A stretch of 64,000 nt of DNA, taken from Adineta vaga. Its lineage: Eukaryota; Rotifera. Below the pieces are notes generated by a model that saw nothing but the letters and a program-made list of their open reading frames with translations, was not told the DNA's origin and searched no databases. Of the stretch, positions 36,096 to 47,804 are shown piece by piece (the stretch's first letter is position 1; the number at the start of each line of letters is the position of its first letter). A program made the translations under genes and the position numbers. The stretch lies in assembly GCA_021613535.1 (NCBI GenBank), contig CP075496.1, forward strand, positions 11,718,001 to 11,782,000, written 5' to 3'.

Positions 36096-36804
36096 CTATT
36101 TTTTATCTTTATTTTCTACAATTTTTAACAATTGATCAACAAATTGAACAAAAATAGGTTCGATCATTGCTTTTTGCATATCATCTGCTGGATGAATCGA
36201 ACGATCTATTGATTTAATCATTGTTCGTAGATGAGAATTTTTTAATAATTCCAATACTTCTGTTGAATGACCTATAAATTCAAGAAGAAGAAAAACCTCA
36301 ACTTGTATTCTAACAATCTTTATTAACAAAACCACAAACCAATTCGTTCGAGCACATGACTTGACAGACGATCACTTTCTTCATCATCACCAAGTTCTAT
36401 GGGTAATTGAATTTGTGTCATTGGAACTAAATATAAGAACAGATATATACCAAATAATTCTCGACACTAATCTTATTTTTCTATGATTAACACATGCAAT
36501 TCAATTAGGGTTTTTTTCTAATAAAAAACTAACATCTATTTTTTGCTTACCTTGCACAATCGATTTGGATTGAAGATCTTTTTCCATACATGTTTCTGTA
36601 TTTAAATGAATTAAAGAGTAATCTTCATTTGAAAACATTATTTATTACCGGATGATTTATGTTTTTGAAAACATCGAGCTGAACAACTGAAATAACATAT
36701 GACTAATTAGTAATATCCTTATTTCATCTCACTTACTATCTTATTCGACATTTTGGACATTTGTAAGAAGCATTCTTGTTCTCATCGCAAATTTGACATT
36801 GCAT
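36096..36804 (-). CDS. ZNHIT3: Zinc finger HIT domain protein 3-like (ZNHIT3)
   Basis: Five small exons; the first is 36804-36737 and the last ends at 36096. The N-terminus is a zf-HIT treble-clef: CQIC, CPKC, then across the first intron YCSARCFQKHK, which fits the Cys/His ligand order. The C-terminal part has HLRTMIKSIDRSIHPADDMQ and EPIFVQFVDQLLKIVE, matching the conserved ZNHIT3 C-terminal region that binds NUFIP1 during box C/D snoRNP assembly in the nucleus. The ATG is 168 bp after the GFOD stop on the same strand, with an AATAAA at 36894-36899 and a TTTTAG 18 bp before the ATG, so the two genes look operon-like. Confidence 0.88.
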
Positions 36805-36822
36805 ATTTTATTAATTTCGTCT

Positions 36823-36824
36823 CT
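36823..36824 (-). promoter_or_regulatory. Acceptor-like site before ZNHIT3 ATG
   Basis: Minus-strand GATAATTTTAG ends 18 bp before the ATG at 36804, within the 168-bp gap after the GFOD stop. Candidate spliced-leader addition site separating two co-transcribed genes. Confidence 0.45.
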
Positions 36825-36972
36825 AAAATTATCATAAAATCAATACAAAAACAAAACAATCACTTGAAAATAAACAAAGAAAAATCAATCTGTTTTATTC
36901 GTTTAAAAAAATAACAAAATGTCTGTCTATTGTTCATTCGTTGACAAATAAGAAGCAGAACTACGAATTATT

Positions 36973-38126
36973 TCATCTGACAATAGGCACAATTTCACCG
37001 GTGCGTGCTGCTTCACGTATGGCGACTATTGCTTCTTGAACTTTATAAACAATTTCAAACGATGTAAGATCCGTAAATGTTGAACGAGGAATTTGATTGA
37101 TCAATGATTCTTTTAAATGACCCATAAAATAATAAAATGATTGAATAAATATCAATGGAATTTCGGGATTTTCTTTTGAAAATTCTTCAAATTTGTCATT
37201 TGTATCTGAATGAAATGAATCAATTAAAATTTGATCTTCTGTATTCAAACGACGTAAAATTAAACGATAATCATTAACAAGAAGTGCACATTTTGATGAA
37301 ATAATAACTAATTCTTGATAATATGTCGATGATATATGTGAATTTGATATAATATTCACAAATATGGGTGGTAAATGAGTTGAACGATTATAATTTATAT
37401 GAAATGAATATGTTGTTTCATTGGGAGATTGAATATAAGCATGACTAATTGTTGATAACGATTGTGTACCAAATAAATAAAATAAAATTGAAAGAGCAAA
37501 TGAACCAAATCGATTTAGAAGACTACTATTGATTCGATCATCCGAACAGGATTTTAATGAACAACATTGAATACGAAATTCAATTGATTGAATATTTCCT
37601 TAGAAAACAGAAGAAACAATTATTGAATGAACAGAAAACATTTCAATGAAGATTATTTACCAATATTTGCTTGTTCTTCAGTTAAATAACGTTTAAGTTT
37701 AATAAATGTTGGTAGAAATCCAATAGGATAACAATAACAACATATTTGTTGTTGAATTTGTTGAACTGATATAAGTGATTTTGGATCAACATTGAATGGT
37801 GGCATACAAATAACGTGATGATTACATGGTTTGATAATTGATGTACTTGTAATACGTTTAATTAATGATAAATGTTGATCAGTATCTGTACAAATGAAAA
37901 TTAAATAGGATTGTGTTGCATTGTTTAATAATTGATCAAGTGGAAGTGTTGAACAAAATACTGATTCAATATTTAATGTTTCTTTACATAAAGAAATTAT
38001 ATCTGGAGTTAATCGACAAGGTGACCATAGATGACTGATTTGAAAACCAAATGCTCGTAAAAGTGGAACAACAATTTTAACAATTGGATTAACACCAATG
38101 ATTAGAACTGGAGGAGTGGACGGCAT
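36973..38126 (-). CDS. GFOD1/2-like oxidoreductase-domain protein (GFO/IDH/MocA fold)
   Basis: Two exons (38126-37661 and 37598-36973) give 363 residues, a little shorter than vertebrate GFOD1/2. A Rossmann-type start (VLIIGVNPIVKIVVPLLRAFGF) is followed by GFLPTFIKLKRYL, which matches GFOD, and the C-terminus (FEIVYKVQEAIVAIREAARTGEIV) is the usual GFOD ending. The catalytic region of the family is degenerate: the GGGxLHSVG segment is replaced by NSSLLNRFGSF, so histidine and glycines are lost, and I would not assume enzyme activity. The ATG is directly preceded by TATTTCAG, a perfect 3' splice acceptor with zero spacing, suggesting trans-splicing. It precedes ZNHIT3 by 168 bp. Confidence 0.82.
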
Positions 38127-38128
38127 CT
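38127..38128 (-). promoter_or_regulatory. Acceptor abutting GFOD-like ATG
   Basis: Minus-strand TAATATTTCAG is followed directly by ATG (38126). With zero 5' UTR left after the AG, some leader must be added upstream, either a cis 5' UTR exon or a spliced leader. Confidence 0.55.
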
Positions 38129-38970
38129 GAAATATTAATACTTATATATATATAATGAAAAATACGATATGAGGTTATATTTTATTATCATTAATTTTAA
38201 CAGTTTTCTCTCTAGTGTTATAAACACTAAGGAAAAAACGACACATACATTCAAATAAAATTCAAACTACACACTTTTGCAGCAGCAGCATACATAGGAA
38301 AAGAAAAGAAAAGAAAGAAAAGAAAGAAAAAACTCTAAGGCTCACCTTACACCAATGAAATCTATTATTGTGTCAAGGTGGTGTACAAATAACAAGTGGG
38401 CAAAGTTGTAAAAACAACAGAAAAAATATAAAATAAGTATATTCCAACTACTAAGAGAATACAAATCTCTTTTATATATGTCAGATATATTTATTTTGTT
38501 TCCTTTTTTTTGCATCTAGATAATCTGTTTCTCATCTCTGTTATTTTGTTGATAAAGAAAAAATAAAACAGAAATTAATAATACTAAAACACCTAGAGAG
38601 AAATAAAACGATATGATCAGTGATCAGTTTTTGTTTTTGACAATATAGAAATATATATAGAAATATGTATGAGAGAATACTGACAACAAGAAAGAAGAAA
38701 TGAAGTGTCTATGTACAACGACATGAGAAAAACAAAAGAAAAAAAAGTGACCCAAATGAAAAGAAAAACAATTCGTTTCGGAAGAACGATATCAGATCTT
38801 AAGAAAAATAAATACAAATGGACAAGAACAAAGAGAAAATAAGATGAAGAAAGATTGTCGACTAGGTTAGTTTGCTATTCACATCTAATTGCATTTGATG
38901 AACAAAAAAACAAGGAGAGATATAAGATTATAGATGCACATTATCTTCAATATTGTCCATTTCATGTAAA
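38127..38970. other. Intergenic / CASK 3' UTR
   Basis: Lies after the CASK stop and before the GFOD start on the same strand. Contains purine-rich GAAAA repeats (38298-38331) and an AATAAA on the minus strand at 38490-38495. No coding frame recognised; the frame at 38617-38817 is low complexity. Confidence 0.6.
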
Positions 38971-41900
38971 TTAATACACCCAACTAACAGGTATCCATTG
39001 TGGTTGAATACTAACTCGTTCAATAGCATGTTGTAGCTATAAAAATAAAACAAAATCAAATCATATACAAAAGAAAAAAAGAATTGGTTTACTGTTCGAA
39101 TTGTTTCTTCAATATCATTATTAACAATAACATAATCAAAATAATGTCCATAAGCTTGTTGAAGAAGTTCACTTTCTTTTACTAATCTTTGTAAACTATC
39201 ATCCTACAAAAATGAAACTTTAAATATAACAAAAAAAAAACTATAAACATTTTTCTCCTTACATTAACACCTTTAATTTGTGATAGATCAGGTGCAGCAA
39301 TAAAAACAACATAAGGTGCAAATTCAGCTGTACGTAAAACTTTTAATGCTTGTGGTTCAACATCAAGAATACCCATGAGACCTTGTCGATTGATATTTCG
39401 TATCGTTTCAAGTTTTGTTCCATACATAGCATCTTCATGTGTACCATATTCTAAATATTCATTATTAGCAATATCACGCATCATTTCTTCATGAGTAACG
39501 AAATAATAATTTTTTCCATTTTCTTCTTCTTTTTTTGGTAATCGTGTTGTATCTAAAGAGACAAAATTGAATTGATTCAATTAAGACAAGGAAATATTTA
39601 CGAGGAATAGGATAAGCAAATTGTTTAGGTTGACTAGTAATTAATGTATTTTTGATATGTCGACGACCAACACCATGTGCACCTTAAAAAAAAGAATGAG
39701 TTTACCTTTCTTGTTTTTTTTTTCTTCGATGAAGATAAATGACTTACCGAGTAAAACAAGTGTCTTTCGACGAAATTCTGGTAATCGAATAACTTCTTCG
39801 TATGTAACCAAATCAAGTTGATCAAATACAGCATTATGTTTAGCTAAATATTTATCTTTTGTGACTTTACGTTTTCGACTAAATACACCACAATTAGCTA
39901 AATAAAAAGAAGAACAATTGCGTTTTTAGATGGATTATATGGGAAATAATGTTCGAAGAATGATCTGTAGTTAGTTTGAATGAAGAAAGAAAAGTTCTCA
40001 ACTGGTATAAATTAAATCGAATGATAGTTAAGAAATGTCGAACTATCATGGGTTAATCAGTTATAACTTTTTGCTTCAATGAGATTCAACTGATTTGAAC
40101 AACGGAAGAATATTTGAATAATCTAATTACGATAGAGTTCTTCCTTTTTTATCCTTGAATAACGATTTCTATCTTCTCTTTCAAAATCGAACAAAACAAA
40201 TGTCATCTAAACAAACGATATCATATCAATCACTAATTAATTCACTACTAACTAAGAAGTCGTGGCTAAATGATAATATACATTCATGAAATTCCCTAAA
40301 GACAACAATTTTCCGTTCTACATTCATCTTTATTAAATCTATCAAGAGAAAATGTGAAGACTTACCACTTCCATCTTTCGCTTTTTCAATCGCATTCGTA
40401 GCTATTCTCCATTCTTGTAATTCAGGTGATGGTATTAAACCAGCTGGTGAATTATTATAATCACCATGATAATGATTAATCGTTTGTTCAAATGTACCAT
40501 GATGTGAAGTGATCTTTTTTGCTTGCCACCAATTATGATCATCTTTCGAAATGATTTGTAAAATATCTCCAATAGAAAATTTTATACCGGCTTGAGCACT
40601 TGGTATTAAATCATCATCTTTAGGATCATAATTAAATAATGTTTTGACATAGATCTAAAATAACAGAAAAAAAAACATAACTATACGAATCATTGAATAA
40701 TTTTGAAATATTTACATCACAAGGTGGTGGTTGACTTCGATAACTGGGTACAATTTTAAATGTAATACTACCACGAGCATCTCTCTAAAAGAAATAAGAA
40801 AAATTAAGAATGAATGAAAGATAAACAGAAAAATTTCTCTTCTATACCAGCATTTGCTGTAAATATTGTATAGGATGATTGGAAACACTTTGTCCATTGA
40901 TTTCTTTTATTTCATCACCAACATGTAATGTTCCTTGTCGATGTATCATACCACCATTAAGAATACGTGATACAATACATCTTTTATTTTCCGTCATACG
41001 AAGTGTTATACCCTAGATAACAAAAACAGAACGAAAATTCATTTCATTCATAAAATTATATATTTGAATTGTATACCAATGGTTCATCTGTATTACGTTG
41101 AAATTGAACAAGTCGAACACGTGTTACATCACATGCTGCATCATTAATTTCATCACCATCACCTTCATTTAATCTACCACCATTATGACCTGCATAATCA
41201 TTCTCAACAACCGATTCTATTGCAGCGGTGTTATTACCAAGATAAGGTGGTGTGACACGTACAGTATCATCACCATAAACCTCTTGTGCAACAACATCAT
41301 GTGCTTGTAGAAGAGCCTAGAAAAACCAAATGAAATGAATAATTAGACTAACATGAAAAACAATTTTAAACAGGACATGTTGTTTTCTTGTTTTTTTTGT
41401 CTTATTTACTTTCTTTTCTTTTTCGCTTGACAGATTAATCTATTTGCCTTTCTGAACTCAACGGAAGATAATACTTATGAACATTAGTTATTCATCTAAA
41501 TGCATATTATTTGTTCCGTTGTAAAGAAGTTAGTAAAACTGTAATGCACATGTTCTTCTTTCATCGCTAGATTAACGAGAAAAGCACATTGAAAAAAGAA
41601 AGAAATCGTGTAGACGATGAAAGATCCATACATATATACATTAACATACGTAAATTACTAAATGGATAGAAGATAGAGAGCAAAAAAGGCGAATGATATT
41701 CTGATAGAGCGAACATCAACAAGATTCAGCAATTGACATTGTCAACGCCTATGCTTGGTACTGTCAGTCAATCATCCAGATATAGTGCAACAAAAAAAAA
41801 CAATTTTCTTCATCGAAGATAGCATTGGATTTTATTTACCTTGTTTGTCATAAGATCTATTCTTTGACTAATAGAATAATCAAGGGAACGAAGAAGAATC

Positions 41901-44900
41901 CATCAAAATATATTGAAAAAGTATGATATAGAATATTTTATTATACAATTGAGTAAAGAATAGATAAAACAAATGTATACATTATTAATTTAACTTCATG
42001 TCACTTCTTATTCAGTTAGAATCATTTCATTAGAATTCTCAATGTCAAAAGCATATTTAATCAGTACACTCTTATGATTAAATTTCTATGAGAATACTTT
42101 AGATTGAATATAGATACATACCATTTCAAAAGAAGACAAAAGTTCGTCGAAATACTTAAACTAGCATTAGCATCATTTATAATATGACGATAAAAGCCGT
42201 GATAAGAAATTTATTGATCTATCCTTAGGAGCAACGAGAGATTCTTAGAAAGAATAATATTATTTCTCCGCATTTTCTATTCTCTCGCTTTTTTTACATC
42301 TTTTTCTCTCTCATTCTCTCTTTCTTCTCTCTTCTTCAATTTTGTCTGTTTGTCGTATGTCATCTCTTTATTTGATCTCAACATACACACACACACACAC
42401 ACACACGAGAGAGTGCACATCTACTAATCGTTTCTGTTGGGCAACATTTTGTTATCAGTAAAATACATGTATTGAATGGAATCGAAGAAACATAGATGGA
42501 TGCATGGATGAATCGATCGATCCGCTCAATTTTTCCGTCGGCTATATCGTAGAACATTTAATTCAATCGGATCGGTCCATGTCTTTCCAGCAAGTTCGTT
42601 TCGGTTACAGCTTATCAAGAGATAGAGAGAAAGAAAAGAAAAGAAAAGAAAATCAGACACTCTAAAGAATATTAAACAAGTCTCTGATTGAAACTAAAAA
42701 AGAAAATCCAACTAAATTGTCCTTCTTCTTCATATTAATAACAATAGAAACATAAATAAACACAGAAAGACACTAATCAAATTTTCGTTTCTACTTATAT
42801 AGACACAAAAAGAAAAACAAACTAATGAATAAAAAGTCTCATTATAACCAACAAGAAAGATATACTTTTCAAGTATCATCTTCAAACTCTACTTACTTGT
42901 TTGATATGTTCAAGTGCACAATAGATACGTAAACTGTGCTCATCCATTGTAAAGGAAATAATAACGACAATGATGATGGCACAATTGCAATCAACAACTA
43001 TAACAAGAAGCATGCTTCTTGCCAACGAACGAGATCCAACTTGGGATAAGTAAGTTGGTTTGAAGACAAGAAACACGTCAGAAAAATATTGTCATATCGT
43101 TGTGTAAAAACAAAACAAGAAAGAAATCAATACATGTATTGATTGCTCGAATCAGTATAGTCTTGTGAAAATCGAGATAATAGAAAATCAAAAAAAGTAT
43201 TGAACGAAAGGGAATGCAAGAAAAAAAGAAGAGCAAGAAGAAAAAAAGAGACACATAGAAAAGAAGAGAGTCAACGAAGGAAAAAAAGAAGAAGATGAAA
43301 AAAATCCGAGCGATGATAAGACCAGAGAGACAGACGATCAGATTTCAATCACTAGTTTCTTTCTTCTCTAGCTTTCCTCGAATAGACTTTCTCTGCGATT
43401 GAGAATCTGCTATTTAAAAAAGAAAACCAATTTTTTTCACTCTTCTTACCTGTAAATGTGGTTCCAGTAAAATCTCTAGGAGATCATGAGAATTCGTCGA
43501 TTTATCTTGAAAAGAACCTTGTTCTATTATTGAAATCATATCAGTAACAATTTGCGATGCAGTGGAATCTGGCGGACGATATGGACGAATTTCATCAGAA
43601 TTAATTCGATCATATAACTAAGAAAAAATTTCAAAAGAAATCAAATGTATTCTATACTAGAAATCATTCTTTACTTCAAGTAATGTTTGTAATTGTTTAT
43701 CTTCAAATAATTTTTGTAAAAAATCAAGTTCAACACGATCACCAATTGTTAACCATTGAGTGTCTTCTAACGAATCGAGTATTTGTGAAACAGCTAAACC
43801 ATAAAAAAAAGAAATTCTTTTCTTCTATTCGATAAAACAAACAGAAAACTTCAATGGCAAAAAGTCATTCTTCTGATGTATATATCACCTGTTAGAATTT
43901 TCATTGAATAACAATAATAACAAGTATTTTCTTCTAAGTGCTTTTTTTTGTCTTTTATATTCTCTATTTAAGAATATAAACCGTCAGGCGATATATGAAA
44001 AGAATCACTTTAGATGAAATATGAACAAAAGATGTCATTGAAATAGATAGCTGATATATATATTACTGCTAGTAATCAAGAATAAATGAACAAGTGTATA
44101 TATATATATATGATGAATTCGGCGAAGAGATAGATCGGTATATGGATATATGTTTGATCGAATGTTATAGTATGAGGTCATATCCAATAGAACAAACATC
44201 ATTTCCATATGTTTGCTATCTTACCGTTGCATGTAATGTTTTCAGAATGTGAACGACAACTATTACGATGTTGATGATGTTGATGATGATGATGAGAAAG
44301 CATACGCGTCTCGAAGCAATTAATCTACTCTAAGAGTGTGTATGTCTATGTTCGATTTCCTTCATTATTTCTTACATTTTCTCTAACATCCAACTGACAA
44401 ATAAGACAAGAGAATAAGAAATTGAGAAAGAGAGAGAGAGAGAGAGAGGGAGGGAGAATGAGAAAGAATGCATTCCTTTCTTTTTCTTGTTTGTTCATTT
44501 TTACTGATGATTAAATGATGAGAGAATCTATACGTAGATAATTATCAAAATTTTTTACGTACCAGATGATGCCATATCATCAAAATCATTGGGATTTGTT
44601 GTTAGTGATAAATTTCGTGTCATATTTCCTGATGAATTTGTTGCTGTCAACGACGAACAAATCGGTATTTGTGACCAACGAGGACTAGATACTGCTGCTA
44701 GTACTACACCCTACATAGACAGGAACAAATAATGATAAGGGAAAAAAGGTGTTCAAATAAATTCTGTTTTTTTCCTATAACGAATATAAGTTAACTAGTT
44801 TCTAATAAATCTTAGATAAATACGAGAAGATAACCAAATGTCACATTCAACGAAGAAAAATACAGAGGTAAGTTAGATTAGAAAAAGTTCTAAGCTTTCC

Positions 44901-47804
44901 CTTTTTTATTTTTTGAAATAACTGAGAAGAATTACTTTCATTTGATAAGATATTGACAAAACAGTTTTTCTCCAAAGAACAATAGGTCTTCGCATTAGTG
45001 AAGAAGAATATCCTTTTTTTACTAGAATTTCCTAAGGTGATGTTTGCAATATCTTTAGTAGGGATTTTTTTCAATATAATGAAGTTAATTAAAACTAGAA
45101 TATTAAATCTTGCAGCTTTAGGGAAAATACAATACGGATACAATGAAAGGCCAATGAAAGAAGAAAAAAAGCAATTTACCTTCAATTTACGACGAGCATT
45201 GAATTTGCGTAATTCTTCAACTGTATCAGGTAAATGTTTTCTTAATGCAAATTTTTCACGTTCCTAAAAAGAAATACGAAAGTTTTCATCTGTTTTTCTC
45301 GAAACGGTCTCTCTCTTTCTGTCCTTCGTATTCAATTGAAAAACTACTTCATGATTAACAATCGTCTTAGGCCGTAAAATTCACATCGATCAAGTGTTAT
45401 TCTATCGATTAACTTCTCCTATAAACAATTCAACAATTATTTATTGACCGTGAGTAATCAAGAGAGACAACAACAAACTCGTATTAATCAAAGATCTTTG
45501 GACTTAAAAAAGAAAACTTTCTTTTTAGAATAGACATTATCATGACACTTCAGTAATAACTAATGAAAAAAAAAGGTCATTCTATAAAAAGGACATTAAT
45601 ATACAGTGTGAAACAGAGTTTGAAAAAAAAAGATAATAAAATTAGATGATGTAAAAACGATTATATTTATTATTTCCTTCCTTTTTGCCCTATTGTCTCG
45701 ATGAAACACACTTTTCTCTTTCTCACTATATTTACATACTAAACCTCTAACTTCTTTCATAGCAAACAAGATACTCTTGTCAATTCTTCTCACAATTTTC
45801 TTTATATAGACAAAAGGTTTCATCATCGTTCTCTATTTCTTTTTCTATCGTTCGCCTGATGACTTCAGTGTTATTCAGAAGAGTAGTAAGTTCTCGCCAG
45901 TGTATGTGTATATTTTCGTTTCTTTTTTCAAGATCACATACTTACAGTTAATGATACTGAAATATCCACTTTTTTCATATTCATTCCTAAATCACACATA
46001 ATCTTTTTAAACTCCATCAAATTACTAAATATCACTAGTTCGAAAGAATAATGTCACGATAGTGCGTCTTCTTTTGTTGAAAAAAGAAGAAAAAAAGAAA
46101 ATTTTCCTTCTTCTCTCTCTCTCAGGAGACTATTAAATTCTATTGACAGTACAAACTAAGTTAAATCATACAAGTTAATACATATTTGTTTAGAAACATG
46201 TTTTCAAGTAAGATATCTCTAAAGATAATTCAAAGAACTTTTCCATCCATAGTATATGAATTATTTCTTATTAACGGATTTCATCCATTTGCATGTGTCA
46301 TATATTTATTATAAGCAAAAGCACATAATCAGGTAATCGATTATAAACAGTAGCTAATGCGTGAGAACATTTCTTTTTCTTCTGCCATTTCTCGTCTGCT
46401 ATTATCTAATTAATAGAATCAACAAAAGGAGACTCTTTCGGATTCATCATAATATTTGTAAATGTCGTATGTTCGAGAAATTTTGTGAGCAATATCTTTC
46501 TCTTTCTTTCTCTCTCCCTCTCTCTTATGAGTAACGTGCCAAGTAAACTTATCTTCTATGATGTCGAATCACAAATATTTTTCTTTTTCATTCTACTTAC
46601 TCGAATCCATGGATGTGCAAGTGCTTCTTTAATTGTAATTCTTTCATTTTGATTTAAACATAACAATCGTGTAACTAAATCTTTCGCTGACTCAGATATA
46701 TGTTCCCATTGTTTACTATGCATCTAAAACATGAAAAATTTCCACTATAATGCGTTTCTCTTCTCGTTTACATGATCACTTACATTATAAACACCCTTTG
46801 TAATCATATCAAAAACTCGATTTCTAGTACCAGCAAATGGTAAATTACCAGTTAGAAGAACATATAGCATTACACCCAATGCCCACATATCAACTGGTCG
46901 ACCAAAACCGGGTGATTCTTTATTGACAACTTCAGGTGCCATAAATGCTGGTGTACCAATACGACCGGCTTGAACAAAACCAGATTCAGGTAATTGTAAA
47001 GCAACTCCGAAACCTCCTAATTTAACTGGTGCTGCATTTTCTTTTGATGATAATAAAACACAATGAGGTTTTAAATCACGATGAATGATTCCTCGTTCAT
47101 GAATGTATCGAATAGCTTCAAATATTTGACGCATATAATGACTACAGGAAATTAAAGGAAATATATGAATAAGAAAGGAAATATTCAGTCAAGATGTTCA
47201 CCTAGCTACAGCCTCACTATAGACAAAACCGGCAAGAGCACGTTTTTCAATTTCAAAACATAAATCTGAACCATCCATACTAGAAAACAAGAGAATTGAT
47301 TTTCAAGCTTCGAGTTACAAAAATATCTCGTTTTATTGAATAACATACTATTCAAAAACCATAAATAAACATCCTTCAGATTCGAATGTGTCATATAATT
47401 CGACAATATGTGAATGTTTAAGACTTGCACAAATACTTGCTTCACGTCGTAAATCTAAATTTTCGAGAAGTGAAAAACAAATTCGATAAGCTTTTGCTTA
47501 GTTTTATGAAATGAAGAAAATAAATTACCTTCAGCTGTAAATCCTGGTGTTGCAGTAAACTGTTCAACATCAATGATTTTAACAGCATATTGTTTATCGC
47601 CAGCTTTATTTGTACAACGACGAACTACACTGAATGGTCCTCTACAAAAGACATTATTATTGAAAAGATACAAAAAGTATACGAAGAAAAAAAGTTTCCA
47701 TACTTTCCAATAATCTCATAAAGATTATATAAATCAGTAAAATATGTTGTTGCTTGTTCATCATTACCGGGTATTGTCGTCGTCGTCGTTGCCTCTATAT
47801 GCAT
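38971..47804 (-). CDS. CASK: CASK, calcium/calmodulin-dependent serine protein kinase (MAGUK scaffold)
   Basis: Exons by eye: 47804-47704, 47641-47529, 47454-47349, 47279-47202, 47141-46784, 46723-46601, 45263-45180, 44710-44563, 43793-43675, 43617-43450, 41316-41077, then several from 41012 to the stop at 38971. Domains in order: CaMK-like pseudokinase ([32 protein letters not shown]), L27 pair ([11 protein letters not shown] onward), PDZ (GITLRM ... [16 protein letters not shown]), SH3 ([10 protein letters not shown] ... DHNWWQAK), guanylate-kinase domain ([29 protein letters not shown]) and the CASK C-terminus [11 protein letters not shown] for DFG and HC for the catalytic-loop Asn are CASK hallmarks of a magnesium-independent pseudokinase. 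It acts at synapses and cell junctions, binding neurexin-type tails, Veli and Mint. Unusually long introns (up to 2.1 kb) hold candidate alternative starts. Confidence 0.97.
42384..42406. repeat. (CA)n microsatellite in CASK intron 10
   Basis: About 11 CA units upstream (minus-strand sense: downstream) of the candidate internal first exon at 42897-42947. Simple tandem repeat. Confidence 0.85.
42897..42947 (-). other. CASK: Candidate alternative first exon of CASK (before the PDZ region)
   Basis: In the 2.1-kb intron 10 an ATG at 42947 opens 17 codons ([17 protein letters not shown]) ending at a strong GTAAGTAG donor in phase 0, and the following CASK exon (41316, reading [12 protein letters not shown]) starts in phase 0. 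The product would be an MPP1-like short form with PDZ, SH3 and guanylate-kinase domains only. Drosophila is reported to make a short MPP1-like CASK form from the same locus, which makes this the most plausible of the three candidates. Confidence 0.5.
44225..44303 (-). other. CASK: Candidate alternative first exon of CASK (before the L27 exon)
   Basis: In intron 8 an ATG at 44303 opens 26 codons starting [16 protein letters not shown] and ends with one base over at a GTAAGA donor (phase 1). The next exon (43793) needs phase 1, so the join stays in frame and enters the L27 domain. Read as a cassette from a nearby upstream AG it would hit TAG at once, which favours a first exon. The protein would lack the kinase-like domain. 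The His-rich N-terminus is not part of canonical CASK. Confidence 0.4.
45946..45984 (-). other. CASK: Candidate alternative first exon of CASK (before exon 7)
   Basis: Within the 1.3-kb intron 6 an ATG at 45984 opens 13 codons ([13 protein letters not shown]) ending exactly at a GTAAGT donor in phase 0; the next CASK exon (45263) also begins in phase 0. A TGATTTAG acceptor lies 2 bp before the ATG; used as an ordinary cassette exon it would meet a stop (TGA), so a first exon, perhaps trans-spliced, is the sensible reading. The isoform would drop the pseudokinase core and keep the following helix, L27, PDZ, SH3 and GK. Confidence 0.35.

Noticed and set aside
38341-38390. Imperfect inverted repeat (CACCTTACACC against AAGGTGGTGT)
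   Set aside because: Pairing is interrupted and short; no flanking element or terminal repeat.
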